DNA of 41,641 bases from Streptomyces montanisoli. Lineage in GTDB: Bacteria; Actinomycetota; Actinomycetes; Streptomycetales; Streptomycetaceae. Below the pieces are notes generated by a model. It had not been told where the DNA came from. It was given only the letters and a program-made list of their open reading frames with translations, and ran no database searches. Each line of letters starts with the position of its first letter. Within the stretch, counting starts at the first letter, position 1. The stretch is taken from assembly GCF_017813245.1 (NCBI RefSeq), contig NZ_JAGIQL010000047.1, positions 1 to 41,641 on the forward strand, read 5' to 3'. The position numbers and the translations under genes were made by a program. Below are positions 32,052 to 40,763 of the stretch, in pieces.

Positions 32052-32786
32052 ATGCACCTCATGTGGGATGCCTCCGGGATGGGTATGCGGGAGCATGGTG
32101 CGGTGGACACTCGTTTCCTTGGCATCGCCGAGCTGGCCGAAGCCCCTCCTGTGGCGGTCGTGATCGACGTCATGCGTGCCTTCACGGTGGCCGCCTGGGT
32201 CTTTGCTCAGGGCGCGGAGAAGATCGTTCTGGCTGAGTCGCTGGACGAAGCCCTGGGGCTCAAGGTCCGCCACCCGGATTGGCTGGCGCTCAAAGACGGT
32301 CCGCCCGCGCCCGGGTTCGACATGGTCAACTCGCCAGGCCTGCTGAGGTCTGTTGACCTTGATGGACGGACCGTGGTGCAGAAGACCACCGCCGGGACGG
32401 TTGGCGCCCTCGCGGTCAAGGAGGCACCACTGCTGCTGTGCGCCGGCTTCGTGGTGGCGGAGGCTACCGCTCGGCTGCTGCGAACGCACAAGTGCGACAG
32501 CGTCACGTTCGTGGTCACCGGCGAGGATGGCCAGGCCGAAGAGGATCTGGCATGCGCTCAGTACATCGCTCGCAGGGCTGCTGAGACAGGAGCGAACGCG
32601 GCCGGGTTCCTCCGTCGCGCCGGCGGATCGCGCGCCGCCACGGAACTGGCGGAAGGTGTGCGCCAAGGAGCCCATCCGGATGACGCCGCGCTCTGCCTGG
32701 AACTCGACCGGTTCTCCTTCGCCATGGTGGCGACGCTGGAGGACTCGCTCATGATTCTGCGCCCGTACGCCGTACCTTCTGGGTGA
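32052..32786 (+). CDS. 2-phosphosulfolactate phosphatase-like (ComB family) protein
   Basis: The 244-aa protein belongs to the ComB family: [20 protein letters not shown] near the N-terminus, NSPGLL, then [15 protein letters not shown] and a C-terminal part with SFVMVATLE-like spacing ([13 protein letters not shown]). ComB dephosphorylates 2-phosphosulfolactate in coenzyme M synthesis, but actinomycetes lack that pathway, so another phosphorylated hydroxyacid is likely. The ATG at 32052 is uncertain; ATG 32073, 32082 or 32088 would remove 7 to 12 poorly coding residues. Confidence 0.8.
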   Translation: MHLMWDASGMGMREHGAVDTRFLGIAELAEAPPVAVVIDVMRAFTVAAWVFAQGAEKIVLAESLDEALGLKVRHPDWLALKDGPPAPGFDMVNSPGLLRSVDLDGRTVVQKTTAGTVGALAVKEAPLLLCAGFVVAEATARLLRTHKCDSVTFVVTGEDGQAEEDLACAQYIARRAAETGANAAGFLRRAGGSRAATELAEGVRQGAHPDDAALCLELDRFSFAMVATLEDSLMILRPYAVPSG

Positions 32787-32965
32787 GGCAGCTGTGGCCG
32801 AGGCCGGGACGGTACGGGATCGATCGACCTGGCTAGGCAGATTCGGGCCCAGGCCCTGGCGCGGGCAGGTACAGAGGGATTCTGCAAGCCGCGCGGCGAA
32901 CTCCCGAACCTCCGGCGTGCACGCGGCGGGTACCGTTCTTGTGCCGAGTCAGAACAGGAGCCAGC

Positions 32966-34150
32966 ATGCACGCTTTGCCGCATGACCACACCGGCACACG
33001 CATCAAGCGCCTGCGCCTGGAACGTCACCTCACCCAACGGGCCCTGTCCGACCTGTCCACGGTGCCGTACAGCACCCTGACCAAGACCGAGCAAGGCGTC
33101 ATCGCGGCCACTCCACACGTCATCGCCAGCCTCGCACGGGCCATGCGCGTGGATGTCGCCACCATCACCGGACAGCCCTACCTCAGCGAACTGCGCGCAG
33201 ACGAACTCGACGTCCTCGTCCGGCCGATCCGCGAGGCCTTGGACGTGTACGACCTCGGTCCGGACCCCGACATCGCCCCCCGCCCCCGGCGGCTGCTTGC
33301 CGACGACGCCGAGCAGCTGCTCGCCGACGTCCGTGCGGGCGAGATCAAGAAGGCAGCCGGACAGGTGGCCGGCCTCATCCAGGAGGCAACGACCGCGGCA
33401 CACGCGTCACCCACCACTGCGGGGTGGCTGCTGCTCGCATCCACGTACCGCACCGCATACGACGTTGCCACGAAGCTCGGGTTCGGTGACCTGGCAGGTA
33501 TGGCGCTGACTCGCATGGACTGGGCGGCGCAGCGCGGATCGAGCGCCGTGATCGGCGGCATGTACCGGTACATGCGCGCCCTCACCTACCTACGAGAGGG
33601 CCAGTTCCGCACCGGTGATCGCCTGGTGAACCTCGGCCTGTCGACGCTGCAGCAGAGCGACCCGAGCCGAGAGCGCGACGTCGTCGCTGGACAGCTGCAC
33701 CTGGGAGCCGCGGTCATGGCCGCGAGAGCGCAGGACAAGGTCCGCGCGGATGGCCACCTCGCAGAGGCAGACACGCTTGCCGACCGAACCGGCGAGGCCG
33801 TCAAGGTGCACTGGCTGTCCTTCGGGCCGACAAACGTCGCCGTACACCGGGTGTCCGTGTCCGCCGAGCTGGACGAGTACGGGGACGCGGCGGTCGTCGG
33901 CGGCCGGATCAGGTTCGGTGCCGACTGGCCGGCCTCACGGCGAAGCCACCACTATGCCGAACTGGCCCGAGCACAGATGTGGACCGGGGAGCTGGACAGC
34001 GCGTTCAAGAACCTGCTCCTGGCGAGGAAGGCCGCGCCCCAGCAGGCCCGGTATCACATGACGGTTCGGGAGACGTACGCCGGTCTGGAGGCTGCCAAGC
34101 GCCAACTGCCTGGCTCCTTCCTCTCCTATGGAAATTGGCTGGGCGTCTGA
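32966..34150 (+). CDS. XRE-family regulator with TPR-like C-terminal domain
   Basis: The 394-aa product has a helix-turn-helix at residues about 10-65 (IKRLRLERHLTQRALSDLST, then YSTLTKTEQGVIAATPHVIA) and a long helical C-terminus resembling tetratricopeptide repeats (AGMALTRMDWAAQRGSSAVI, then RALTYLREGQFRTGDRLVNL and AELARAQMWTGELDSAFKNL). This design is common in Streptomyces and usually senses a small ligand or peptide. ATG 32966 has CAGGAG at five bases. Two coupled small genes follow within about 100 bases. Confidence 0.88.
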   Translation: MHALPHDHTGTRIKRLRLERHLTQRALSDLSTVPYSTLTKTEQGVIAATPHVIASLARAMRVDVATITGQPYLSELRADELDVLVRPIREALDVYDLGPDPDIAPRPRRLLADDAEQLLADVRAGEIKKAAGQVAGLIQEATTAAHASPTTAGWLLLASTYRTAYDVATKLGFGDLAGMALTRMDWAAQRGSSAVIGGMYRYMRALTYLREGQFRTGDRLVNLGLSTLQQSDPSRERDVVAGQLHLGAAVMAARAQDKVRADGHLAEADTLADRTGEAVKVHWLSFGPTNVAVHRVSVSAELDEYGDAAVVGGRIRFGADWPASRRSHHYAELARAQMWTGELDSAFKNLLLARKAAPQQARYHMTVRETYAGLEAAKRQLPGSFLSYGNWLGV

Positions 34151-34254
34151 CGCGCCGCCATGTCTTGGCCCTGGCTATCAATACCGCGTGATAGTCGGGC
34201 CCTTGCGGCCCACCCACCATGTCGTCACCAGCCCTTCCGTACCTGGAGCCGACC

Positions 34255-34470
34255 ATGGTTCGAAGCCGAGGCGACGACGCCACCTCACTACCCCTGCCGC
34301 TTCTTCCGCACGATCTGTCCGACGACCAGCGCCGGGGCGCGGTGTGCGCGTACTGCGGTTTGGCCGTGTCGACCGGCAGCGCCGTCGACCTCGGCGTACG
34401 CCACGACGGCGACGGCGTACGAATCTTCCCGCGCGCGCACCGCGACTGCGCCTCGCACGTTGCGTCATGA
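34255..34470 (+). CDS. Small Cys-containing protein (71 aa)
   Basis: The product has a CAYCG motif in AVCAYCGLAVSTG and a later His-Arg-Asp-Cys (AHRDCASHVAS), which together could bind zinc (C-x2-C...H-x2-C). No family is recognised. ATG 34255 has TGGAG at seven bases, while the in-frame ATG at 34219 lacks one. It follows an XRE/TPR regulator and is translationally coupled to the next gene by ATGA. Confidence 0.65.
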   Translation: MVRSRGDDATSLPLPLLPHDLSDDQRRGAVCAYCGLAVSTGSAVDLGVRHDGDGVRIFPRAHRDCASHVAS

Positions 34471-34655
34471 CGCAGTGTTTCAAGGGCGGCCATGACTACC
34501 CCATCGAGGACGAGTACGGCGCGTACTGCGAAGAGCACGGCGTCACCGCCATCTGGAGCCATCCCGACAAAAGGGTGCCGCATGACCCCCCGACGCCTCC
34601 GTCCGCCGAGGACGAGCCGCCGCCACGCTCGGCGGGCGGCCCGCACATGTCGTGA
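34467..34655 (+). CDS. Small Cys/His-containing protein (62 aa), coupled
   Basis: The 62-aa product begins MTQCFKGGHDYPIEDEYGAY, then CEEHGVTAIWSHPD, and ends in a Pro/Glu-rich tail. The Cys and His spacing (C4, H9, C21, H24) could form a zinc knuckle. Its ATG overlaps the TGA of the previous gene. No family recognised; the pair probably works with the upstream regulator. Confidence 0.65.
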   Translation: MTQCFKGGHDYPIEDEYGAYCEEHGVTAIWSHPDKRVPHDPPTPPSAEDEPPPRSAGGPHMS

Positions 34656-34742
34656 GGGGGCGTCCTCCACGAGGGCGAGGATGTGACTTTGGGGCGGCTC
34701 GCGCATCGCGTATCGAGGTCACCGGCGGGCGGCCGCCCGGCT

Positions 34743-35962
34743 CTACTGCGCGGCCTTGAAGGCCGTCGCCCAGGTGCGGTCACGGCCCGGCAGGCCGTCC
34801 GTTGCCTGGCGGCAGACGTACGGGCAGAACACACTGTTGAGCACCCACGGCGAGCTGTTCGCGTCGAAGTCGCGGATCGGTGCGCCCTGCGTGATGCCGT
34901 AGGCGGCCACGGCGAGTTTGCCGGTGTCGCGCAGGCGCGCCATCTCGTTGGTGAGGAACGTCTTGTGGTGGGCGAACCACGTGTTGGAGAGCAGGAAGTC
35001 GTTCCACTTCCCCTCCGTGAAGGGGCTGTTGGCCGCCTCGTGGATGACCTGCCACACGCGCGTGTGCGCCGGGGTGCCGTGGGCGCGGGCGAAGGACGGG
35101 GCCACCGGGTCGTGCATGTGCTGCTTCCAGAGCTTGATCAGGGAGAACTCGGTGGCGAGGAACTTCTGGTCGGCGCGTAGGTACGGCAGTACGAAGTCGG
35201 TGTACTTGCGCGCCGCGCCGATGCTCGCCACGTGCGGGTGGATGTCCACGCCGGCGATGCCGGCGTCGCCGGCCGCGAAGGTCATCCAGCGCTTCGTCTG
35301 CGCGTTGCGGAACGCGGGGTCCTCAAGGCGGTTGAGCGCGCCCATGTACAGGGCGGTCTTGCAGTGCGCGCCGAAGTGGGTCTTGCGGTACTTCACGGCG
35401 TGCCGCGCGAGCGCCTCGTAGAAGTCGTTGATGCGGGACGTGGCCCGGTCCGCCGGGCTCGTCTCGTAGAACGGCTCGTTGCCGATGGTGAGGATGTCGA
35501 TCTTGCCGAGCACCGCGGCGAGTACCTTGTCGAGCCGCGCCAGGGCGGTGTCCATGGAGGTGGTGCCGGGCGCGGGGATCCGAGTGCCGTGGTACTGGAA
35601 CTTCGTGGAGAGCACGGTGCCGTAGCCGCCCGAGGCTGCTTGGAGCAGCTTCGCCATCCCGGTCTGGGTCGCCGGGTTCGACCCGTCGGCCTTGGACATC
35701 AGGTAGAAGCCGCGTATCCACGTCGCGGAGAGGGCCGCCAGCTCGGCGTGGTCGATCTTGTCCAGTGACTCGTTGACGTTGGCGGCCAGGACGCCCGAGG
35801 CGGGTGGCGCGGCCCGCGACGGGCCGCCGGCTGCGGGTGTGGGGTCGTCAGCGCCGTCACCGCCGCCGCCACGACCGTCGCCGTGTGCGTCGTCGCAGCT
35901 CGCCACGCCGGCGACCGCGAGCGCCGCGCCCGTGGACAGCGCGAGCAAGCGCCGCCGGGACA
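34743..35962 (-). CDS. Tat-type lipoprotein with GH-A-like glycoside hydrolase fold
   Basis: The protein (about 405 aa from ATG 35962) starts with a twin-arginine signal (SRRRLLALSTGAALAVAG, lipobox VASC), a Gly/Asp/Pro linker, and a (beta/alpha)8-like domain. ILTIGNEPFYE carries an Asn-Glu pair typical of the acid/base in clan GH-A, and KFLATEFSLIK is a candidate nucleophile Glu. VDIHPHVAS and WVLNSVF support the fold. A polysaccharide substrate at the cell surface is inferred. An alternative start at ATG 36047 adds 28 residues rich in GTGRG; GGGAG nine bases before 35962 favours the shorter form. Confidence 0.75.
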
Positions 35963-36119
35963 TCGTCCCGCGCTCCCGCCCGCCGCCTGATTCCGTTCCG
36001 GATCCGCGTCCGCGTCCGGTTCCGCGTCCGGTTCCGGCTCCCCGCATGTGCTCGCTCGCCCCTTCGCGCGTCCCCGTCAGGTCGTCCGGCCCGGCACCGT
36101 CACCGGACGTGCCCGCCGG

Positions 36120-36995
36120 TCAGATCACCGGGGGCCGGCCGAGCGCCGTCATTCTGCGTACCGTGCGCCACCGCATCGGCCGCCGCGTGCCGCACGGCTT
36201 GCGCATGCCCTCGCCGAAGCCGCCGAACCACGCGCGCAGGCCCGACACCGAGCGCGTGCGGGCGATCGTCAGCAGGACCCACGTGCCCAGGTAGACGGGG
36301 ACGAGAGGGGCCGGGAGGTTGCGGCGCGCGAGCCAGACGCGGTTGCGCGCGGTCATCCGGTAGTAGACGGCGTGCCGCGCGGGCGAGGTGCGGGGGTGCT
36401 GGAGCACCAGCTCCGGCTCGTAGCGGATCTTCCAGCCCGCGTCGAGCGCGCGCCAGGCCATGTCCGTCTCCTCGTGGGCGAAGAAGAACTCCTGGGGCCA
36501 GCCGCCGATCCCCGCCAGCATCTCCATCGAGAGGGAGTGGCCGCCGCCGAGGAACGTGGTGACCTCGCCGCCCCGCATCGGGTCGTCCGCCCGCAGCCGC
36601 GGCACGTGCCTGCGGGCGGTGTACCCGGTCTCGTCGGCGATGCGGAAGGAGACGATGCCCAGCCGCGGGTCCGCCTCGTGCAGGTCCGCGACCCGCGTGA
36701 ACACGTCCGTGTCGATCAGCAGGCCGTCGTCGTCGAGATCGACGAGGAGGTCCACGTCGCCCGCCTTCCGCAGCTCCTCGATCGCCGCGTTTCGGCCGCC
36801 CGTGACGCCCAGGTTCTCCGGGAGCTCGACGCCCATGACCCCTTCGGGCAGCTCGGGCAGCGGCGCGCCGTTGCAGACGACGACGATTTGCTGTGCGGGC
36901 TCCTGCTGCTTGGCGACGGAGTCCAGCAGCGCGCGCAGCTCGACGGGCCTCGTCCCCATGGTCAGGACGGCCACTCCCACGCGTGGTCGCGTCAC
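36120..36995 (-). CDS. Family 2 glycosyltransferase
   Basis: The 291-aa GT-A enzyme has VGVAVLTMGTRPVELRALLD at the start, the NDP-sugar site NLGVTGGRNAAIEEL, the metal-binding LVDLDDDGLL, and the acceptor-side stretch FFFAHEETDMAWRALDAGW (ED-type motif). It transfers a sugar from a nucleotide donor to an unknown acceptor on the cytoplasmic face. GTG 36995 follows GGAG at nine bases. It lies 73-160 bases upstream of the GH-A-like lipoprotein on the same strand, so the two may serve one surface glycan. Confidence 0.92.
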   Translation of the reverse strand: MTRPRVGVAVLTMGTRPVELRALLDSVAKQQEPAQQIVVVCNGAPLPELPEGVMGVELPENLGVTGGRNAAIEELRKAGDVDLLVDLDDDGLLIDTDVFTRVADLHEADPRLGIVSFRIADETGYTARRHVPRLRADDPMRGGEVTTFLGGGHSLSMEMLAGIGGWPQEFFFAHEETDMAWRALDAGWKIRYEPELVLQHPRTSPARHAVYYRMTARNRVWLARRNLPAPLVPVYLGTWVLLTIARTRSVSGLRAWFGGFGEGMRKPCGTRRPMRWRTVRRMTALGRPPVI

Positions 36996-37362
36996 GCCGC
37001 ATCACTCCGCTCTGCTTCGGGCCCCTGTGCACGCCGGCGGCCTGCCGGTTCTCGTGGCCGCCTGGGGGTCCGGGGGTCTGTCGTACCGAGCCTATAGGGC
37101 CCTCTCCACCGTCAGGTCACTGCAAGGTACCGCCGCCGACGCCGCGGGTTCACCTTGCCGGCGCGCACCCGGCACCAAAGCGGAATCGGAGCGGGGGCAC
37201 CGGCGCCCCCGCGCGGAACGATCACCTCCGGTCACGCCGTGGTCGCGTGGGGACGGCCGCGCGAACTGCGGCGGAACAATGTGTACCGTGCAGGTCCCCC
37301 GGCGATCCCCTTGTGTCAGACTGCCGGAATGGTTCAGCGCGGACGGCGGACGAGGGGTGGGC
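36996..37362. other. 367-base divergent region, glycosyltransferase / XRE
   Basis: No gene is supported. It should hold the two divergent promoters: a CCTATAGG palindrome (37091-37098) gives TAGGCT on the minus strand, and TACCGT at 37284-37289 is a possible -10 for the XRE gene. Confidence 0.35.
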
Positions 37363-38229
37363 ATGAGTGAGCCGCGTTCTGCCCCGACGATCGGTCAACT
37401 CGTCCTGAGCAGACAGCTGCGGGCCCTGCGCGAGGGTGCCAAGGTCAGCCGCGAGGAAGCGGCCAAGTTCCTGCATGTGACCGTCGCCACCATCCGCCGG
37501 ATGGAGTCGGCCGAGGTCGCGCTGAAGATCCCGTACCTCCAGGTGCTGCTGCCCGCCTACGGCGTGACGCCCGACGAGATCGCCGCGTACCTGGAGCTCA
37601 CCGAGGAGGCCAACAAGCCCGGCTGGTGGCAGCGGTTCCACGACGTACTGCCCGACTGGTTCGGCGGGTACGTGAGCCTGGAGGAGTCAGCCAAGACCAT
37701 CCGTGAGTACGAGCCGCACTTCGTGCCCGGCGTCCTGCAGACCGAGGCGTACACGCGCGGGATCCTCATCAACGGGGCCGTCGGCCAGCCCGACCCCGAG
37801 CGCGTCGAGCGCCAGGTCGCCCTGCGCATGCGCCGCCAGTCGTTCCTCACCCGCACCGAGTCGCCCCCGACGTTCTGGGCCGTCATCGACGAGACGGTGC
37901 TGCGCAGGCCGGTCGGCGGCCCCGAGCTGATGCGCGAACAGGTCGAGCGGCTGCTGGAGATGACGGAGCTGCCCAACGTGACGCTCCAGATAGCGACGCT
38001 GGAGGCAGGCCACCACCCGGGCACGTACAGCCCCTTCGTGCTGTTCAGGTTCGACGTCCCGGAGATCCCGGACATGGTCTACATCGAGTACCTGACCGGC
38101 GCGCTCTACCTGGACGAGGAGAACGAGGTCTCCGAGCACATGGAGGCCATGGACCGCATGGTCGCCATGGCCGAGTCCGCCACCGGCACGCGCCGGCTGC
38201 TGGAGCGGTTCCGCGACGACCTGGTCTGA
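37363..38229 (+). CDS. XRE-family regulator with DUF5753 domain, orphan
   Basis: The 288-aa protein has an HTH at residues about 15-70 (RQLRALREGAKVSREEAAKF, then LHVTVATIRRMESAEVALKI) and DUF5753 from about 110 (HFVPGVLQTEAYTRGILING, then WAVIDETVLRRPVGG). Unlike the 11261 copy it has no DUF397 gene after it and no HATPase before it. ATG 37363 has GAGGGG at seven bases. The gene ends in a 20-bp tandem repeat that repeats its stop codon. Confidence 0.92.
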   Translation: MSEPRSAPTIGQLVLSRQLRALREGAKVSREEAAKFLHVTVATIRRMESAEVALKIPYLQVLLPAYGVTPDEIAAYLELTEEANKPGWWQRFHDVLPDWFGGYVSLEESAKTIREYEPHFVPGVLQTEAYTRGILINGAVGQPDPERVERQVALRMRRQSFLTRTESPPTFWAVIDETVLRRPVGGPELMREQVERLLEMTELPNVTLQIATLEAGHHPGTYSPFVLFRFDVPEIPDMVYIEYLTGALYLDEENEVSEHMEAMDRMVAMAESATGTRRLLERFRDDLV

Positions 38230-38278
38230 GGGCTGACGACCTGGTCTGAGGTCCGACGACCTGGGCCGAGGTCCGAGG
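38213..38278. repeat. 20-bp tandem repeat spanning the XRE stop codon
   Basis: Three units of GACGACCTGGTCTGAGGTCC type, the first lying inside the coding sequence with the real stop (38227-38229). The second unit repeats CTGGTCTGAG exactly; the third is degenerate. Confidence 0.9.
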
Positions 38279-38390
38279 GTGCGGCGCGTTTCCGCCGCAC
38301 CCATCGCACCGCTCGCACCCATCGCCGCGCCCGCTCGCGGACCCCCTCGCCGCACCCCGTGTACGGGCCGCCCGCCCCCCCCGCGGTGGA

Positions 38391-39923
38391 TCACGACACC
38401 CCGACCGGCTGCTGCCGCTCGCGGTCACGACCCGAGCCCGAGCCCGAGCCAGAGCCCGCGCCCGCTGCCTCCGCCGCGCCGCGCTCACGCGACGCACCGG
38501 GACCGCGGTGCCGCCAGCGCCGGTTCAGCGGCCGTTCGACGAGGTAGTACGAAGCGGTCGCCGCGGCGAACGACGCGGCCAGTGTCGCCACCAGGTGGAA
38601 GCGGGTCACGCCGAGGTCGGCCATCAGCCGTCCCAGCGGGTAGTGCCACAGGTAGAGCCCATAGCTGAGGTTGCGCCCGATCCAGGCGAGCGGCGCGAGC
38701 GACAGCACCCAGGAGAGCGCCGAGCGCGGCCGCAGCTCGAGCGCGGCGATGATCGTCGCCGAGAACAGCGCCGTGGCCAGGAAGCCGACCGTGTACCAGC
38801 TCTCCGTCCACGCCGTCGCGCCCGTCACCGGGATCTGCCACACGATCAGCCCGAGCAGGATCATGGCCGGCCAGGCCAGCCGCCCGGCCCACCGCCGCAG
38901 CGCCGCGAGCCTCGGGTCGTCGTGACGCAGCCTGGCCACGGCGATCGCCAGGAGCGCCCCGGCGAGCAGCTGGTCGGCGCGCGTGTCGGTGCCGTTGTAG
39001 ATGCGGTGCGCCTCGGTCGGGTTCCACAGCAGCCACCGCCAGGCGACCGGCAGCAGGCAGAGCACGCCGGTCCAGATCAGCACGGTGCGCGGACGCACCT
39101 TGCGCAGCAGCGCGCGCACCAGCGGCGGCCACAGCAGGTAGAACTGCTCCTCCACGCCGAGCGACCAGTTCTGCGCGAGCAGCGCGGTGCCGTTCGAGTA
39201 CGGTCCTGGCTCGGTCGCCCGTACGAGGTTGACCAGGAACGTCACGGACAGCAGGAGCGACGTCCACGCCCCGTCGAACCCGGCGAGCTCCGTCACCCCG
39301 GCCAGCACCGCGCACAGCGCGCACACCGTCAGCAGCGCGGGGACGAGCCGCAGCCAGCGCCGCCAGTAGAAGGGGGCCATGGCGACGTTGCCCGTGCGCG
39401 CGTACTCGGCGACGAGCAGGCGCGTGATCACGAAACCGCTGATGGTGAAGAAGATGTCCACGCCGATCGAGCCGCCGGGCAGCAGCCCCGGCTCCAGGTG
39501 GTAGACCATCACGAGCCCGACGGCGAGCGTCCGCATCCCGTCGACGCCCGGCACCCGCCCACTGCGCCGGATCGCGGACGGGAACCCCCGCCCGCCGCCC
39601 GCAGCGGCGGCGAGCTTCGGCTGGACGGGCAAGCCACCGTGCGACTCGCCGGAAGCGCTGGCGTCGGACCCATCGCCGGCCTCGGACGCGGAGCCCGAGC
39701 CAGGGGCGGGCCCCGAGGCCGAGGCGGAGTCGGGGGTGGACCCGGAGCCCGATCCGGAGCCGGAGTCGGTGGCGGACCCGGAGCCCGATCCGGAGTCGGG
39801 GGCGGCTCGCGCGGGCGCGCAGGGGCGCGGACGGGCATCGCGTCTGCCGCCGCCGTTCGCTTCCTCGGCCGAGCCGCGCGTGCGGCCGACCGCTGCCGTG
39901 TCGGTTCCAGGGGTAGCGTCCAC
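38391..39923 (-). CDS. Acyltransferase-3 (OafA/YrhL-type) membrane protein
   Basis: The 510-aa protein starts with about 95 residues of Gly/Ser/Ala/Asp low complexity, then an acyltransferase-3 domain: DGMRTLAVGLVMVYHLEPGL (catalytic His), GGSIGVDIFFTISGFVITRL, FYWRRWLRLVPALL and WSLGVEEQFYLLWP, with about 10 membrane segments and a C-terminal SYYLVERPLNRRW. Such enzymes acylate sugars of cell-surface polysaccharides, antibiotics or peptidoglycan. GTG 39923 is the first usable start, with only a weak binding site; a start closer to residue 95 cannot be excluded. It may modify the product of the nearby GT2 enzyme. Confidence 0.9.
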   Translation of the reverse strand: MDATPGTDTAAVGRTRGSAEEANGGGRRDARPRPCAPARAAPDSGSGSGSATDSGSGSGSGSTPDSASASGPAPGSGSASEAGDGSDASASGESHGGLPVQPKLAAAAGGGRGFPSAIRRSGRVPGVDGMRTLAVGLVMVYHLEPGLLPGGSIGVDIFFTISGFVITRLLVAEYARTGNVAMAPFYWRRWLRLVPALLTVCALCAVLAGVTELAGFDGAWTSLLLSVTFLVNLVRATEPGPYSNGTALLAQNWSLGVEEQFYLLWPPLVRALLRKVRPRTVLIWTGVLCLLPVAWRWLLWNPTEAHRIYNGTDTRADQLLAGALLAIAVARLRHDDPRLAALRRWAGRLAWPAMILLGLIVWQIPVTGATAWTESWYTVGFLATALFSATIIAALELRPRSALSWVLSLAPLAWIGRNLSYGLYLWHYPLGRLMADLGVTRFHLVATLAASFAAATASYYLVERPLNRRWRHRGPGASRERGAAEAAGAGSGSGSGSGRDRERQQPVGVS

Positions 39924-40115
39924 GTCGTGCCCGTGCCCGCAAAGCGCGGCCGCACACGGTGGCCGCCATGCATTAAGCCAAAACTCATAGTGCCCGTATC
40001 GATGCGATGGGGTTGCCGTACCGTTATGCCGAATCGGCGGTGTGTCCGTTATGTCTGCTTTGGTCGCAGATGATATGTCCGCGGAGGGCCGACTGGCCGC
40101 GCCGCGGACCGCTGA

Positions 40116-40676
40116 TCAGTCGGCCACCGTCAGTGCCGCGCGCGCGGCCGTGAGGATCTCCTCGGAGAGCGGAGAGCCGTTGGTGGCCCTGGCCAGGACG
40201 AGTGCGCCGAGCATGGTGCACAGCCGGGTGATGCCGTCCTGGTCCGCGGTGCCGAGCCGTTCGGCGAAGTCGGCCACGCCCTCCGTGTAGATCCGGCGCG
40301 CCTCGTTGTCCCCGCCCTCGCGCGCCATGTCGGTGGCGAGTGCGGCGACGGGGCAGCCGTCCGCCGGGCTGTCGCGGTGTTCGGGGGACAGGTAGTTGTC
40401 GATCAGCGCCCGCTGGGAGGCGTCGTGCTGCCCGCCGTGCGCCGCGAGTTCGTCCGCGTGGCGCCGGTCGAGCTCGCCGAAGGCGTGGGCGGTCGCCTCG
40501 TCGACGAGTGCCTCCTTCGAGGCGAACTGCTTGTAGAAGCCGCCGTGGGTCAGGCCGGCCTCCTTCATCAGGTCGGCGACGCTGACGTGGGTCCCCCGCT
40601 CCCGGAACAGGCGCGACGCGGTCTCCACCACACGCCGGCGGTTCTCCTCCGCCTGTGCCTGCGATACGCGGCCCAT
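40116..40676 (-). CDS. TetR-family transcriptional repressor
   Basis: The 186-aa protein has a typical TetR HTH (residues about 11-55: RRRVVETASRLFRERGTHVS, then VADLMKEAGLTHGGFYKQFA) and a variable ligand-binding C-terminus with CPVAALATDMAREGG. ATG 40676 has GGGAGGTGA at four bases. It is divergent from an SDR gene across 87 bases with two palindromes, so it most probably represses both genes. Confidence 0.93.
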   Translation of the reverse strand: MGRVSQAQAEENRRRVVETASRLFRERGTHVSVADLMKEAGLTHGGFYKQFASKEALVDEATAHAFGELDRRHADELAAHGGQHDASQRALIDNYLSPEHRDSPADGCPVAALATDMAREGGDNEARRIYTEGVADFAERLGTADQDGITRLCTMLGALVLARATNGSPLSEEILTAARAALTVAD

Positions 40677-40707
40677 GGGTCACCTCCCGTTTGGATGTCG
40701 GCTGGCA

Positions 40708-40746
40708 TCTATCGTAGACCCATGTTTAGATTGTGGTCGTAATCTA
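40708..40746. promoter_or_regulatory. TetR/SDR divergent operator region
   Basis: TAGATT (40727-40732) and AATCTA (40741-40746) flank 8 bases, and a second short palindrome TCTA-TCG-TAGA lies at 40708-40718. The second overlaps TACGAT, a good -10 for tetR on the minus strand; TAATCT (40740-40745) may be the -10 of the SDR gene. Confidence 0.55.
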
Positions 40747-40763
40747 TTGAGTGGGAGTGCGTC

